Positions 45,217-53,839 of a stretch of 64,000 bases of DNA are shown here, piece by piece. This DNA comes from G963675935 sp963675935 (GTDB lineage Bacteria; Planctomycetota; Planctomycetia; Pirellulales; Thermoguttaceae). Position 1 is the first letter of the stretch. Every line of letters starts with the position of its first letter. Position numbers and translations under genes: made by a program. The notes under the pieces were generated by a model. That model saw only the letters and a program-made list of their open reading frames with translations. It searched no databases and was not told the origin of the DNA. Location: NCBI GenBank assembly GCA_963675935.2, contig OY780964.2:1612001-1676000 (forward strand), in the 5' to 3' direction.

Positions 45217-46635
45217 TTATTGGCTCTCCACTTTCCTTGGCCCCGCGGGATCCGGCTCACCTGTGTGCAAAAACATGTCGGATGTCGGCTCCTCGACAAC
45301 TCGAATCGAGCCGTTCTTGCGGAAGGAACTGGTGTCCCACCCAAGCCCGTTGCTCAGGACGGGCAAATCCCACGTCAGCCCCCCCGCGTCGATTGACGCC
45401 GCATTGACGATGTCGAATGCGTCGCCGAGTCTGACGCTGCGGCGGTTCGTTAAGTCGACCCTGATGACGCCGGCGAAATGGGCGGCGCCCGTGGCCACGA
45501 GCGTGTCGTAGCGGGCAATATCAAGAATGTCGATGGCCAACGTGCCCGCGGCCTTCTGAATGTAATCGCCGGAGATCGTGGTCGTATGCACCATGGCGCT
45601 GTTGCCGGGAGCCAAGACGCCGCCGCTCTGGACCAACGAAAAGGCGATCTTTCCCGCGTTGAGGATCGTGCCGCCGGAGAAGCGAAACGCCTTCAGGGGC
45701 TTAATGTCGTGGCCGTTCATGTTGAGCAGGCCGCCCGAAATGTTGAACGCCCCGGCGTGGTCCTGGTAGATGCCGGTGTTGCTCAAAACGTGAAGCGTTC
45801 CGCCGGTCATGTTGAACTCGCTGCCAGCGGCTGTTGGATATTGGGCGAGATGAACGCCGCCGATCTTCGCAACGCCGCCGCGGAGGTTGAAGGTTCCCTT
45901 GCCCTCCTCGCCGACGCAGATGCTTGGCGTTCCGAAGGCCGTTAAAGTTCCGCCGCCAAGGTTGTAGACGCCCTTGCCTCCCTTGTAGCGTCCGAGCGAG
46001 AGCCAACCATTGACGGTTGCTTCGCCGGCAGTCTGAATCATCGTGCCATCCCCCTTGGCCCCGACCAAGTAATTACTGGCCACGGTTAACGTTCCGCCGG
46101 TCATGGTATACACGGCGGTGGTTCCCGTCGAATTTGCCAATAGCATGGAATCTCCCAAGGTGGAAATCGTTACGTCGCCGCCGGTTTGCTTTACGTAGCC
46201 GACAACGCCGTTACAATCGGCGATGACAAACTTGCCGTCGCCGTATTTCATGATTTCTCCGCCGGAGATGGTCAACGTGCTGCCCGAAGTGCCCAGGCCG
46301 GAAGTTCCGCCGAATCGGGCGACGCACAGCCAACCGTTCACGGCGACTCTTCCACCTTTCAAGATACGGAGATACCCCGGTGAGCCTGCGTTGCCTACCC
46401 ACAGTTCGGCCAACTCGGACGTCGTGCTAAAAACATTGGTGGACAGTTTGGCCGTTCGGCCGCCGTTGATGACGGCGATTGCGCCGTTGGGCACGGCGCC
46501 GCCGGCCCAATTCCGTGCGTCGTCATAGTTGCCATCGCCTTGTGCGTCGTTGAAAACGCGCTCGGTCGCTTGCGCACTGAAGGCGCAGGCGGCCAGCGTT
46601 ATCAAGGCGATCGGCATTATTCGTTTTGCAAACAC
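45217..46635 (-). CDS. Secreted beta-solenoid protein without PEP-CTERM tail
   Basis: 472 residues with a signal peptide ending SAQA. The best start is a GTG at 46635, since the ATG at 46617 would lose the positively charged n-region. The body consists of imperfect repeats rich in GGTLTV, GGEIM, WLSLGRYKGGKG and similar, as in autotransporter-type right-handed solenoids. The C-terminal part, GDYIQKAAGTLAIDIL, resembles the end of such passenger domains. It lacks the PEP-CTERM anchor of its upstream relative and ends in a polar tail. Likely exported and structural; no catalytic motif. Confidence 0.8.
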   Translation of the reverse strand: MFAKRIMPIALITLAACAFSAQATERVFNDAQGDGNYDDARNWAGGAVPNGAIAVINGGRTAKLSTNVFSTTSELAELWVGNAGSPGYLRILKGGRVAVNGWLCVARFGGTSGLGTSGSTLTISGGEIMKYGDGKFVIADCNGVVGYVKQTGGDVTISTLGDSMLLANSTGTTAVYTMTGGTLTVASNYLVGAKGDGTMIQTAGEATVNGWLSLGRYKGGKGVYNLGGGTLTAFGTPSICVGEEGKGTFNLRGGVAKIGGVHLAQYPTAAGSEFNMTGGTLHVLSNTGIYQDHAGAFNISGGLLNMNGHDIKPLKAFRFSGGTILNAGKIAFSLVQSGGVLAPGNSAMVHTTTISGDYIQKAAGTLAIDILDIARYDTLVATGAAHFAGVIRVDLTNRRSVRLGDAFDIVNAASIDAGGLTWDLPVLSNGLGWDTSSFRKNGSIRVVEEPTSDMFLHTGEPDPAGPRKVESQ

Positions 46636-46956
46636 GGCGGCAACTCTTGAATTACTTCGTCAAACGGTAAGGGACTGCGCAAAAATTAACTGTACAATTT
46701 ACCGTAGGACGGATTTCCAAATCCGTCCGGTTTTCAGAGACGGATTCGGAAATCCGTCCTACAAATTCGATCAACTTATTTTTGCGCAGTCACTAAGTGT
46801 GAGGGCCGCGGCGAGAATGGTTGAAACCCGCTCGCCACGCGGCCCTCACCCCCGGCCCCTCTCCCGTCGGACGGGAGAGGGGAGTTTTTTCGTTGGGGCG
46901 GCAGTTGACCTGCCGCCACGACTGCAACCGCACGCGGAGTGTGCGGACCACGTCCA
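46636..46956. repeat. Intergenic region with two palindromes
   Basis: No gene seen. 46704-46761 is a palindrome with arms TAGGACGGATTTCCAAATCC and complement. 46840-46884 is a CCCTCTCCCGTCGGACGGGA type palindrome. They separate the two solenoid genes. Confidence 0.8.
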
Positions 46957-48159
46957 CTACCTCCGCTTTCGCCAAGCGTAAGCGATCAAGCCAACGGCGC
47001 CGGCAAGGCACATGGCCATAGTTCCAGGCTCGGGCACGGGCACAAAATGGAGCAGCGTGGTGTTTGCCCCTGCATTGTATGTTTCTTCATACACGTAGCC
47101 GGCCTTGGCCGCGGTGAACCACGTGGTGTTTTCATTGAATCCCACGCAATTGCCGGCAACCGTGATTTCGCCGCCAGAGAAGTTGAACGCGGCATTGTCG
47201 GAATAGGTGGCGTAAATGCCGGTCGTGCTCGAAATGGAATTCAAAATGGCGAGTTCACCACCGCTCATATTGACCGTGCCGCTGCTGGTGGAGTTTTGAG
47301 TGAGACGAATGCCGTTGACGGTGAGTGAGGCCGTGCCGCTGATGTCGAGCGTGCCGGCGCCCGACTCGCCGACGACGATGTTGCTCAGGGTGGTGGCGGT
47401 CAGCGTGCCGCCGCTGATGTCGTAGATGCCCGTGCTGCCCGTATGACGACCGATCGACAACCAACTCTTGAAGGTTGCGTCGCCGGCTGTTTGGGTCATC
47501 GTGCCCGTGCCAGAGGAACCGAGTTGGCTATTGCCAGACGCGAGGAGTGTGCCGCCGGACATGTCATAGGAAGCCGTGCTCCCGGTGGCAGCGGCAAGTT
47601 TGAAAGAATCGCCTCCGGTGCTGATGTTGAGGGCGCCGCCGGATTGCGTGATGTGAACGATGCTGGAACTGGCATTGGCGACGTCAAATGAACCGGCGTT
47701 GCTGTTGATGGTTCCACCGGAAAGGACGATGTTGGCCGGGGCGCCGCCATTGTCGCCGACGACGAAGTTGCTGCCGCTGCCGTGAGTGAGTGTTCCGCCG
47801 GAGACGGTCAGCGTACTCACGCCCGCGCTGGCACTGCCGCCGCGTCCGATGCACAGCCAAGACGTATTAGTCAATGTGCCGCCGGTTTTGATTTCAAGAC
47901 TGCCGGCAGAACCGCCGTTGCCGATCCACAACTCGGCGGGATTGGCAATGCCCGCGGTGTCGTCCGCCAGCGTGACGGCAATCGTGTTGATTTCGGCATT
48001 GCTGCCGCTTGGAATGGAGCCCAAGCTCCAATTTCCGTCCGTCGCATAATTGAGAGTGCCTGCTCCGCCGGTAAACGTGTTCGTCGCCGCCTGGGTGTTT
48101 GCGACGCAGACGCACAAAGCAACAATTGCACTAAGCCAAACGATGTTTTTCGTTAACAT
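46957..48159 (-). CDS. Secreted beta-solenoid protein with PEP-CTERM anchor
   Basis: 400 residues from the ATG at 48159 (AAAGGA 9 nt upstream); an ATG at 48168 is possible. The signal peptide ends NTQA. The passenger is built of repeats such as GGTLTNTSWLCIGRGGSA and GGTINSNAGSFDV. The C-terminus has VPEPGTMAMCLAGAVGLIAY and a final WRKRR: a PEP-CTERM signal recognised by an exosortase, which sorts proteins to the outer surface or exopolysaccharide matrix. It is related to the next gene downstream and follows the FecR gene by 164 nt. Confidence 0.9.
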   Translation of the reverse strand: MLTKNIVWLSAIVALCVCVANTQAATNTFTGGAGTLNYATDGNWSLGSIPSGSNAEINTIAVTLADDTAGIANPAELWIGNGGSAGSLEIKTGGTLTNTSWLCIGRGGSASAGVSTLTVSGGTLTHGSGSNFVVGDNGGAPANIVLSGGTINSNAGSFDVANASSSIVHITQSGGALNISTGGDSFKLAAATGSTASYDMSGGTLLASGNSQLGSSGTGTMTQTAGDATFKSWLSIGRHTGSTGIYDISGGTLTATTLSNIVVGESGAGTLDISGTASLTVNGIRLTQNSTSSGTVNMSGGELAILNSISSTTGIYATYSDNAAFNFSGGEITVAGNCVGFNENTTWFTAAKAGYVYEETYNAGANTTLLHFVPVPEPGTMAMCLAGAVGLIAYAWRKRR

Positions 48160-48323
48160 TGCAAACATTCCTTTCGCCGCACAGGGCGATTCTTGAAGAA
48201 AATACTTGGGAATCCGCCGGGCGGCCGGAACATCCGGCCCAAATATGAAAAGCCTCGGTTTCCCATCGCGTTCCACTCTGTTCCTCCACGTTTCCGCAAT
48301 CGACGCCTTACTCAGCTTTTGCG

Positions 48324-50036
48324 TCACGGCCCTCCTTTCGCTTGTTCCTCTTGAAACATTACGCCGTAGGCCCGCAATTCGGTGATCGAGACGAAGCCCG
48401 CCGCGCCGTTGCCCTTCGCGCCGCCGATGGCCCAACCGTAGCCGATGCGGTCGGCCTCGGAATTGCCGTTCAACAGCAACTCGATGGTTTTGCCGGGATT
48501 CGCGTCGTGCTTTTCATTGAATGTCGGTCCGAAGGACCGGTGTAGCGAAAGCTCGCGCCAGTTGTCCGGATCGTTTTCAGGCGGTGTCCCGCCGGTATCG
48601 ACTGGATTCTTCAGGATGAACATCCGCGGCATTTCGCGCCAACCGCCGCCGTCGGCGGACTGATGGCCCAGGAATACTTTTACCCGGTCGATTCGCACAC
48701 GGCGGCTGTAGGTCAGACCGACGAAATCGGTCTTTGTGCCGTCTGTGTTGAGCGTGTCGAAACTGCTGCAAGGCCCCTCGCCGTTTGCCCCACGGCCGAA
48801 AACGCCGTCAGTCGCCATCTGGAAGGCTGCAAGGCGATCGTTGTCGGCCAACAGATTCCCCTTGGCGTCCCAAACACGGCGGTAGGCCGAGGCCACAATC
48901 GCGGCTGGAGCGAGAACGCGAGATCGCTCACTTTCGTGCAATCGGACGAGCATCGCATGAGACATGGGAGCGACGTCGAGCGACTTGACTGTCATGTGTT
49001 TTGGCCGTGAATCGGGCGATGCGAACCGGAGGGCTTCGCCGGCCACGAGCCGCTCGTGGACCGAGGCAACGCCGACTTTCGCGTCTCGTGACACTTCCAC
49101 CACGCCGCGAAACACGTACACATTGGCGCCCTGTTCCGGAGTTACCTCGACGCCAAACTCCGTGCCGAGATCGGTCACCGTGGCCGTGGGGGTGCGGACG
49201 GAGAAGAGAGGGGGAGAGGTGGAGGGGGGGAGAGAGGGAGAAGAAGACGATGCAGAACTGGCCGGAGAAGTTGAATTTGCGAGTCTCCCCCTCTCCCCTT
49301 CTCCCCCTCTCCCACTCCTCTTCTCCACCCGCGCCGTCAACTTGCCCAGCGACAAATACCCGCCGGCGGCCGATTCCGCTTCATACGTACATGGGCCTTG
49401 AAGAATCACCTTCGCCCCCGTGTAGTAGGTGATTTCCATCAGCCCGGATTTCAACATGAATTTATCGCCCTGCATCACGCGATCGTGAAATGGAGCGTAG
49501 TTCGCGTCGGCCCAAACACAATCGACCGTGCCGGTGATGCGAGCGACGGAGACTATTTCCCGTGCGGGCGCGAGCGCATCGGGCGGTATATGATTCCGTG
49601 GTGCTACCGAATTATTATTGTTGACAACCGCATCACGAGGCGACGACGCCGACATCAGCGAAAATATCCACAGCCCAATGCACACCAACACCGCCGACAC
49701 GGCATACGAGAACGCGACGTTGCCCAACGGAGTGTTCAACGAAAGGAACGAGGAGAAAGGAGAAAGGAATGAGAAAGAGTGCGAAGGGTATAAATGGATG
49801 GAAGGTGAATTGGGTTGACTTGGGATTGGTATTTCGTCGGCTGTTTTCAACAGCGGCGGCGAAATCTCCCAGCGAAGCAACGCATCGATTACCATGTATT
49901 TCCGATAGAGTTCCCGCGCCGAGGCGTCCTGGGAAAGCATTCGATTCAGCACGTCGAATTCCGACGCGGTGAGCGTGCCCTCGGCCAATCGGGCCAGCAA
50001 CGATTCGGCGGGATGCTGAAGGCGGGCGTCGTTCAT
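48324..50036 (-). CDS. FecR-domain anti-sigma-like membrane protein
   Basis: 570 residues from the ATG at 50036. The cytoplasmic start has LARLAEGTLTASEFDVLNRM and LYRKYMVIDALLRWE, as in planctomycete anti-sigma factors. One membrane helix (VAFSYAVSAVLVCIGLWIFS) is followed by a FecR domain (GTVDCVWADANYAPFHDRVM to TVTDLGTEFGVEV). A ~200-residue lectin-like C-terminus ends the protein. It overlaps the sigma gene by 4 nt. Two low-complexity Ser/Pro stretches, about 49205-49330 and 49735-49800, come from polypyrimidine tracts in frame. Confidence 0.85.
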   Translation of the reverse strand: MNDARLQHPAESLLARLAEGTLTASEFDVLNRMLSQDASARELYRKYMVIDALLRWEISPPLLKTADEIPIPSQPNSPSIHLYPSHSFSFLSPFSSFLSLNTPLGNVAFSYAVSAVLVCIGLWIFSLMSASSPRDAVVNNNNSVAPRNHIPPDALAPAREIVSVARITGTVDCVWADANYAPFHDRVMQGDKFMLKSGLMEITYYTGAKVILQGPCTYEAESAAGGYLSLGKLTARVEKRSGRGGEGERGRLANSTSPASSASSSSPSLPPSTSPPLFSVRTPTATVTDLGTEFGVEVTPEQGANVYVFRGVVEVSRDAKVGVASVHERLVAGEALRFASPDSRPKHMTVKSLDVAPMSHAMLVRLHESERSRVLAPAAIVASAYRRVWDAKGNLLADNDRLAAFQMATDGVFGRGANGEGPCSSFDTLNTDGTKTDFVGLTYSRRVRIDRVKVFLGHQSADGGGWREMPRMFILKNPVDTGGTPPENDPDNWRELSLHRSFGPTFNEKHDANPGKTIELLLNGNSEADRIGYGWAIGGAKGNGAAGFVSITELRAYGVMFQEEQAKGGP

Positions 50037-50569
50037 TGCTCGCCCCCTTTCTCGGCCCGCTGGCTCTCGTCGATACACTTCAACAGCAACATGCGGATGC
50101 GATGCGTGGCCTGCGCGATGGCCCCCGGCGAGCGGCCCAGTTGCTCGGCGATTTGCCTGGCGGCCAAATCGTCGGCATACTGCATGTTCAGCAAGTCGCG
50201 GTCCGCATCGCTGAGCTTTTCCATGCAGCGGCGAAGCATTTGCAGAACAGAGTCCATCCGGCCCGCGCCGTCGGCCGCCTCGCGCGAAAGCTGATCGATC
50301 AGAGCGTCGTCGAACCGGAGCCGTTCGCGCGACTTCCTCTTGCGCTGGGTGAGCACCTCGAAGTGGGCGATTCGCGCGGCCCAGGCGGCGAAATCCGTGC
50401 CCTCGACGAATTGTTCCCGCTTGGTCCACATCACCAGATTCGTCGCCTGAAGCACGTCGTCGGCGTCGGTCCGGTTGGGCAACAACTGGAGAATGTACGC
50501 ATACAAGCCGCGCTGGGCATCGGCCAGTTGCCGCACGAAACTCACATTGTCGTCGGGAGACAAGTCCAC
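50033..50569 (-). CDS. ECF-type RNA polymerase sigma factor
   Basis: About 178 residues. A GTG at 50569 with GGAG 9 nt upstream gives VDLSPDDNVSFVRQLADAQR, the usual start of planctomycete sigma factors; an ATG at 50656 in frame is possible. Region 2 has LYAYILQLLPNRTDADDVLQ, TNLVMWTKREQF and DFAAWAARIAHFEVL. Region 4 has LSDADRDLLNMQYADDLAAR and SPGAIAQATHRIRMLLLKC. It overlaps the FecR gene as ATGA, so the pair is a sigma / regulator switch, probably for the solenoid and pseudopilin genes downstream. Confidence 0.9.
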   Translation of the reverse strand: MDLSPDDNVSFVRQLADAQRGLYAYILQLLPNRTDADDVLQATNLVMWTKREQFVEGTDFAAWAARIAHFEVLTQRKRKSRERLRFDDALIDQLSREAADGAGRMDSVLQMLRRCMEKLSDADRDLLNMQYADDLAARQIAEQLGRSPGAIAQATHRIRMLLLKCIDESQRAEKGGEQ

Positions 50570-50696
50570 GATTGCCACGCTCCGAGCCGGAAAAGAGAAG
50601 GCAGACTTCTCCAATAGGCAGCCGCCCTCGCATCTTCTATTGTAATTACGGCGCAAGGCGATGGATTATTAGCCCCAAGATTTTTTGCCGCCCGGC

Positions 50697-50760
50697 GTTC
50701 GTAGTCCCGCCTTTAGGCGGAAGTTGAGCCGCACGGACCGCCTAAAGGCGGGGCTACGAA
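50697..50760. repeat. CCGCCTTTAGGCGG palindrome
   Basis: Second copy of the repeat at 36702-36762, followed by half of another arm at 50769-50786. Confidence 0.88.
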
Positions 50761-50786
50761 CCCCGAAAGCCGCCTAAAGGCGGAAC

Positions 50787-50862
50787 TATACTGCGAACGG
50801 TTGAAATTGTCCGGTTTTTCCACCTCGCAAGAAATCGGACAAACCAAGCCGTGCAAGGTATA
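50787..50862. repeat. 76-nt palindromic unit, solo copy
   Basis: Identical over 76 nt, inverted, to the third unit of the array at 18722-19026. It lies about 90 nt upstream of the recQ start. Confidence 0.9.
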
Positions 50863-50926
50863 CAAACGACTTTGACGTTTTCACGCCGCCGCCCTTGCCG
50901 TGCTTTTCCGGCAGCATTAAAACCCT

Positions 50927-50932
50927 TATAAT
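50927..50932 (+). promoter_or_regulatory. Possible recQ -10 box
   Basis: TATAAT 24 nt upstream of the recQ start. No good -35 is present (TTTTCC at 17 nt), so support is modest. Confidence 0.35.
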
Positions 50933-50955
50933 GTGGGATTGGCCACTTTCCCACT

Positions 50956-53724
50956 ATGCCCGACCTAACCACTCCATCGCCGCAGTCCCTGTTGCCCCGG
51001 TTCGGGCTGAACTCGTTCCGCGCGGGGCAAGAGGCCGTCATCTCGACGGTTCTGGCCGGAAGAGATTGCCTCTGCGTCATGCCGACCGGCGGCGGCAAGA
51101 GCCTCTGCTACCAACTGCCCGGCATCGCGCTCGACGGTCTGACGCTCGTCATTTCGCCGCTTATCGCCTTGATGAAGGACCAGGTGGACCAGCTTCAGGC
51201 GTTGGGCCTTCCGGTCAGCTTCGTCAACAGCACGCTCTCGATGGCCGAGCAGAGCGACCGGCTTGAGCGCATGGCCTCCGGCGAGTTTCGGCTCGTCTAC
51301 GCGGCGCCGGAGCGTTTTCGCAGCGGTCCATTCCTCGACGCCGTCCGCTCGGTGGGCGTTCGCCTGTTGGCCATCGACGAGGCGCACTGCATCAGCGAGT
51401 GGGGGCACGATTTCCGGCCCGACTACGCACGGCTCGGCCATTTTCGCCGCCTGCTGGGCAATCCGACCACGATTGCCCTGACGGCCACGGCCACCGACCG
51501 CGTGCGGCGCGACATCGTCGAACTGCTCGACCTGCACGAGCCGGAAACGTTCATCACCGGGTTCGAGCGGCCGAACTTGTTCTACGAAGTGCAGACGATT
51601 CGTGGCGAGCGGCAGAAGCCCGAGGCCCTCGTCGAGTTTTTGCGGCGCACGCCCGGCTCCGGCATCATCTACACCTCGACCCGCAAGCGGGCGGAAGAGG
51701 TGGGCCAAATTATCGCGGATGAAACGCGGCGGGGCGTGATCGTTTATCATGCCGGCATGTTGCCCGACCAGCGGCGCGCGGCCCAAGAAGATTTCATGGA
51801 AGGGCGGCGTGAAATCGTCGTGGCGACCAACGCCTTCGGCATGGGCATCGACAAGGCCGACGTGCGGTTTGTCGTTCACTACAACATTCCCGGCAGCGTC
51901 GAGGCATATTATCAGGAGGCGGGCCGCGCCGGCCGCGACGGCGCCCCGTCGCATTGCCTGATGCTCTACTGCGGCTCCGACCGTTATATCCAAGAGTATT
52001 TCATCGAAAGCTCCCATCCGGGCAGGGATTGCGTCGAGGCTGTTTATGATTTTCTCCGCACACGCGACGAAAATCCCATCGAGATGACCCAGGACGAGAT
52101 CAAAAAGGAACTGGGCCTTTCGATCGGCGGCGACGGCATCGGCAATTGCGAGCAAATTCTCGAAGGCGCCGGCGTGCTGGAACGCCTGATCGCCTCGCAA
52201 AACGCGGCCTCGGTGCGGATCGACAGCGATTTGCCCACGCTGGTCGATCTGTTGCCCAAGCAGGCGAAGGCGCAGCGCAAAGTGCTGCAATCGGTGGAAC
52301 GCATCATCGGACCGCGCCGGCAGGAGCTTGTGCAGTTCAACCTGCGCGACTTGTCGGTCAATGACGACATGGACACGGCCTCGATCGCCCATGCCCTGCA
52401 CGAGTTGAACCGTCTGGAAGCGTTCACCTACGTGCCGCCGTTCCGCGGCCGCGCGATTCGGATGATCCGCCGCGACCAGTCGTTCGACGATCTGGAGATC
52501 GACTTCGAGGCCCTCGACCGCCGCAAGGCCGCGGAATATGAAAAGCTCGAACGGATCGTTGGATTCGCGAAGGGCAGCACATGCCGGCAGCAGGAGATTT
52601 TGCGGTATTTCGGTGAGAAGGACGCAAAACCGTGTGGGCATTGCGACAATTGCCGGCTGCGCGGCCTTTCCTCCCATCGCCCTTTGGGAGAGAGGCCGGG
52701 GGTGAGGGCAGCAGACTCCGCTGGCTCGCTCGCTGGAGAGGGGCCGGGAATGAGGGCGGCAAAATCGCTCGATCCCGCCACGCTCCGCGCCGTCCGCATC
52801 GTCTTGAGTGGTGTCGCGCGAACCCAAACCCGCTTCTCCTGCGGCCGAAATCTCATTGCCATGATGCTTTGCGGTTCCAGCAGCTCGAAAATCCAAAAAC
52901 TCGGCCTCCAGCGACTCAGCACGTTCGGCCTCTTGAAGCATCTCAAACAGGAAGAGGTGCTCGTGCTGATCGACGTCTTGACGACGATGCATTGCCTCCA
53001 ACAGACCGACGTGGATCGTTTCCGGCCGGTGGTCGAGCTTACGGAGTTCGGCGGCGAAGTGATGCGTGGCCAAGCGGTTTTGTCGGAGTTGCCGTTGCCT
53101 CCGGCGTTGCAGCGGAAGCTGAGCGGAAAGGCGGAAGAAAAGACAGGGAGACAAGGAGACAGGGAGACAAGGAGACTCGTGGATTCTGGTTCTTCTGCCT
53201 CCCCCTCTCCCCCTCTCCCCTTCTCCCCTTCTCCTGCCGCCGTATCTCCCGAGCTTCTTCAATCGCTCAAACGCTGGCGGAACGAAATCGCCGGCGAGGC
53301 GGGCGTGCCGGCCTACTTCATTCTTTCCAATGACACCCTCGCGGAGTTGGCCCTGCATCGGCCGGCAAACCGCGACGAATTGCAGGCCGTCAAGGGCATC
53401 GGACCGGTCAAAGCGGAACGCTACGGACACACGCTGTTGGAGATTCTCAGCGAAGAAGGGGAGCGGGAGACTGGTCCATTTTCCGGCGAGAAAACATATT
53501 TTGTCGACGAACCGTCGGCCGAAAACATGGACCTGTCCCCTTCTCGCCTGCCCTCACCCCCGGCCCCTCTCCCGCAAGCGGGCGAGGGGAGAATGGAGAC
53601 GCCATCGCACCACTGGACGCGACGTTTGCTCGCGGCAGGCTTCTCGGTCGATGAGTGCATGGCGATTCGCGGTCTCTCGCGCGAAGAAGTCTTGGAACAC
53701 GCCCGGCACGGCGAGCAAGAATAA
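50956..53724 (+). CDS. recQ: ATP-dependent DNA helicase RecQ
   Basis: 3'-5' helicase for recombination and fork repair; 922 residues against a usual 600-750. Motifs: CVMPTGGGKSLCYQLP (Walker A), LAIDEAHCISEWGHDFRPDY (DEAH-type box), ALTATAT, FGMGIDKADVRFVVH and QEAGRAGRDG. The RecQ zinc site is Cys543, Cys560, Cys563 and Cys566 (CGHCDNC). The winged helix follows, and an HRDC domain covers about residues 766-833. Excess length comes from three repeat-derived in-frame stretches at about 52675-52765, 53130-53240 and 53455-53600. It is monocistronic. Confidence 0.94.
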   Translation: MPDLTTPSPQSLLPRFGLNSFRAGQEAVISTVLAGRDCLCVMPTGGGKSLCYQLPGIALDGLTLVISPLIALMKDQVDQLQALGLPVSFVNSTLSMAEQSDRLERMASGEFRLVYAAPERFRSGPFLDAVRSVGVRLLAIDEAHCISEWGHDFRPDYARLGHFRRLLGNPTTIALTATATDRVRRDIVELLDLHEPETFITGFERPNLFYEVQTIRGERQKPEALVEFLRRTPGSGIIYTSTRKRAEEVGQIIADETRRGVIVYHAGMLPDQRRAAQEDFMEGRREIVVATNAFGMGIDKADVRFVVHYNIPGSVEAYYQEAGRAGRDGAPSHCLMLYCGSDRYIQEYFIESSHPGRDCVEAVYDFLRTRDENPIEMTQDEIKKELGLSIGGDGIGNCEQILEGAGVLERLIASQNAASVRIDSDLPTLVDLLPKQAKAQRKVLQSVERIIGPRRQELVQFNLRDLSVNDDMDTASIAHALHELNRLEAFTYVPPFRGRAIRMIRRDQSFDDLEIDFEALDRRKAAEYEKLERIVGFAKGSTCRQQEILRYFGEKDAKPCGHCDNCRLRGLSSHRPLGERPGVRAADSAGSLAGEGPGMRAAKSLDPATLRAVRIVLSGVARTQTRFSCGRNLIAMMLCGSSSSKIQKLGLQRLSTFGLLKHLKQEEVLVLIDVLTTMHCLQQTDVDRFRPVVELTEFGGEVMRGQAVLSELPLPPALQRKLSGKAEEKTGRQGDRETRRLVDSGSSASPSPPLPFSPSPAAVSPELLQSLKRWRNEIAGEAGVPAYFILSNDTLAELALHRPANRDELQAVKGIGPVKAERYGHTLLEILSEEGERETGPFSGEKTYFVDEPSAENMDLSPSRLPSPPAPLPQAGEGRMETPSHHWTRRLLAAGFSVDECMAIRGLSREEVLEHARHGEQE

Positions 53725-53751
53725 ACGGAGCGTTAGGCTGGATAATGTTTC

Positions 53752-53821
53752 AATAGCCCGGGGGCCAACGGCCCGCGGAAAGTGTTTGCCATTCTCCGCG
53801 GGCCGTTGGCCACCGGCTATT
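53752..53821. repeat. AATAGCC GGGGGCC palindrome, intergenic
   Basis: Arms AATAGCCCGGGGGCCAACGG and a near complement between recQ and the convergent next gene. Same family as the repeat in ogt. Confidence 0.88.
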
Positions 53822-53839
53822 TGCTGTTTTCTTATTCCG

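Noticed and set aside
48324..50633. 769-residue extended FecR frame
   Set aside because: The extra N-terminal part is out-of-frame sigma-factor sequence. The true start is the ATG at 50036 overlapping the sigma stop.
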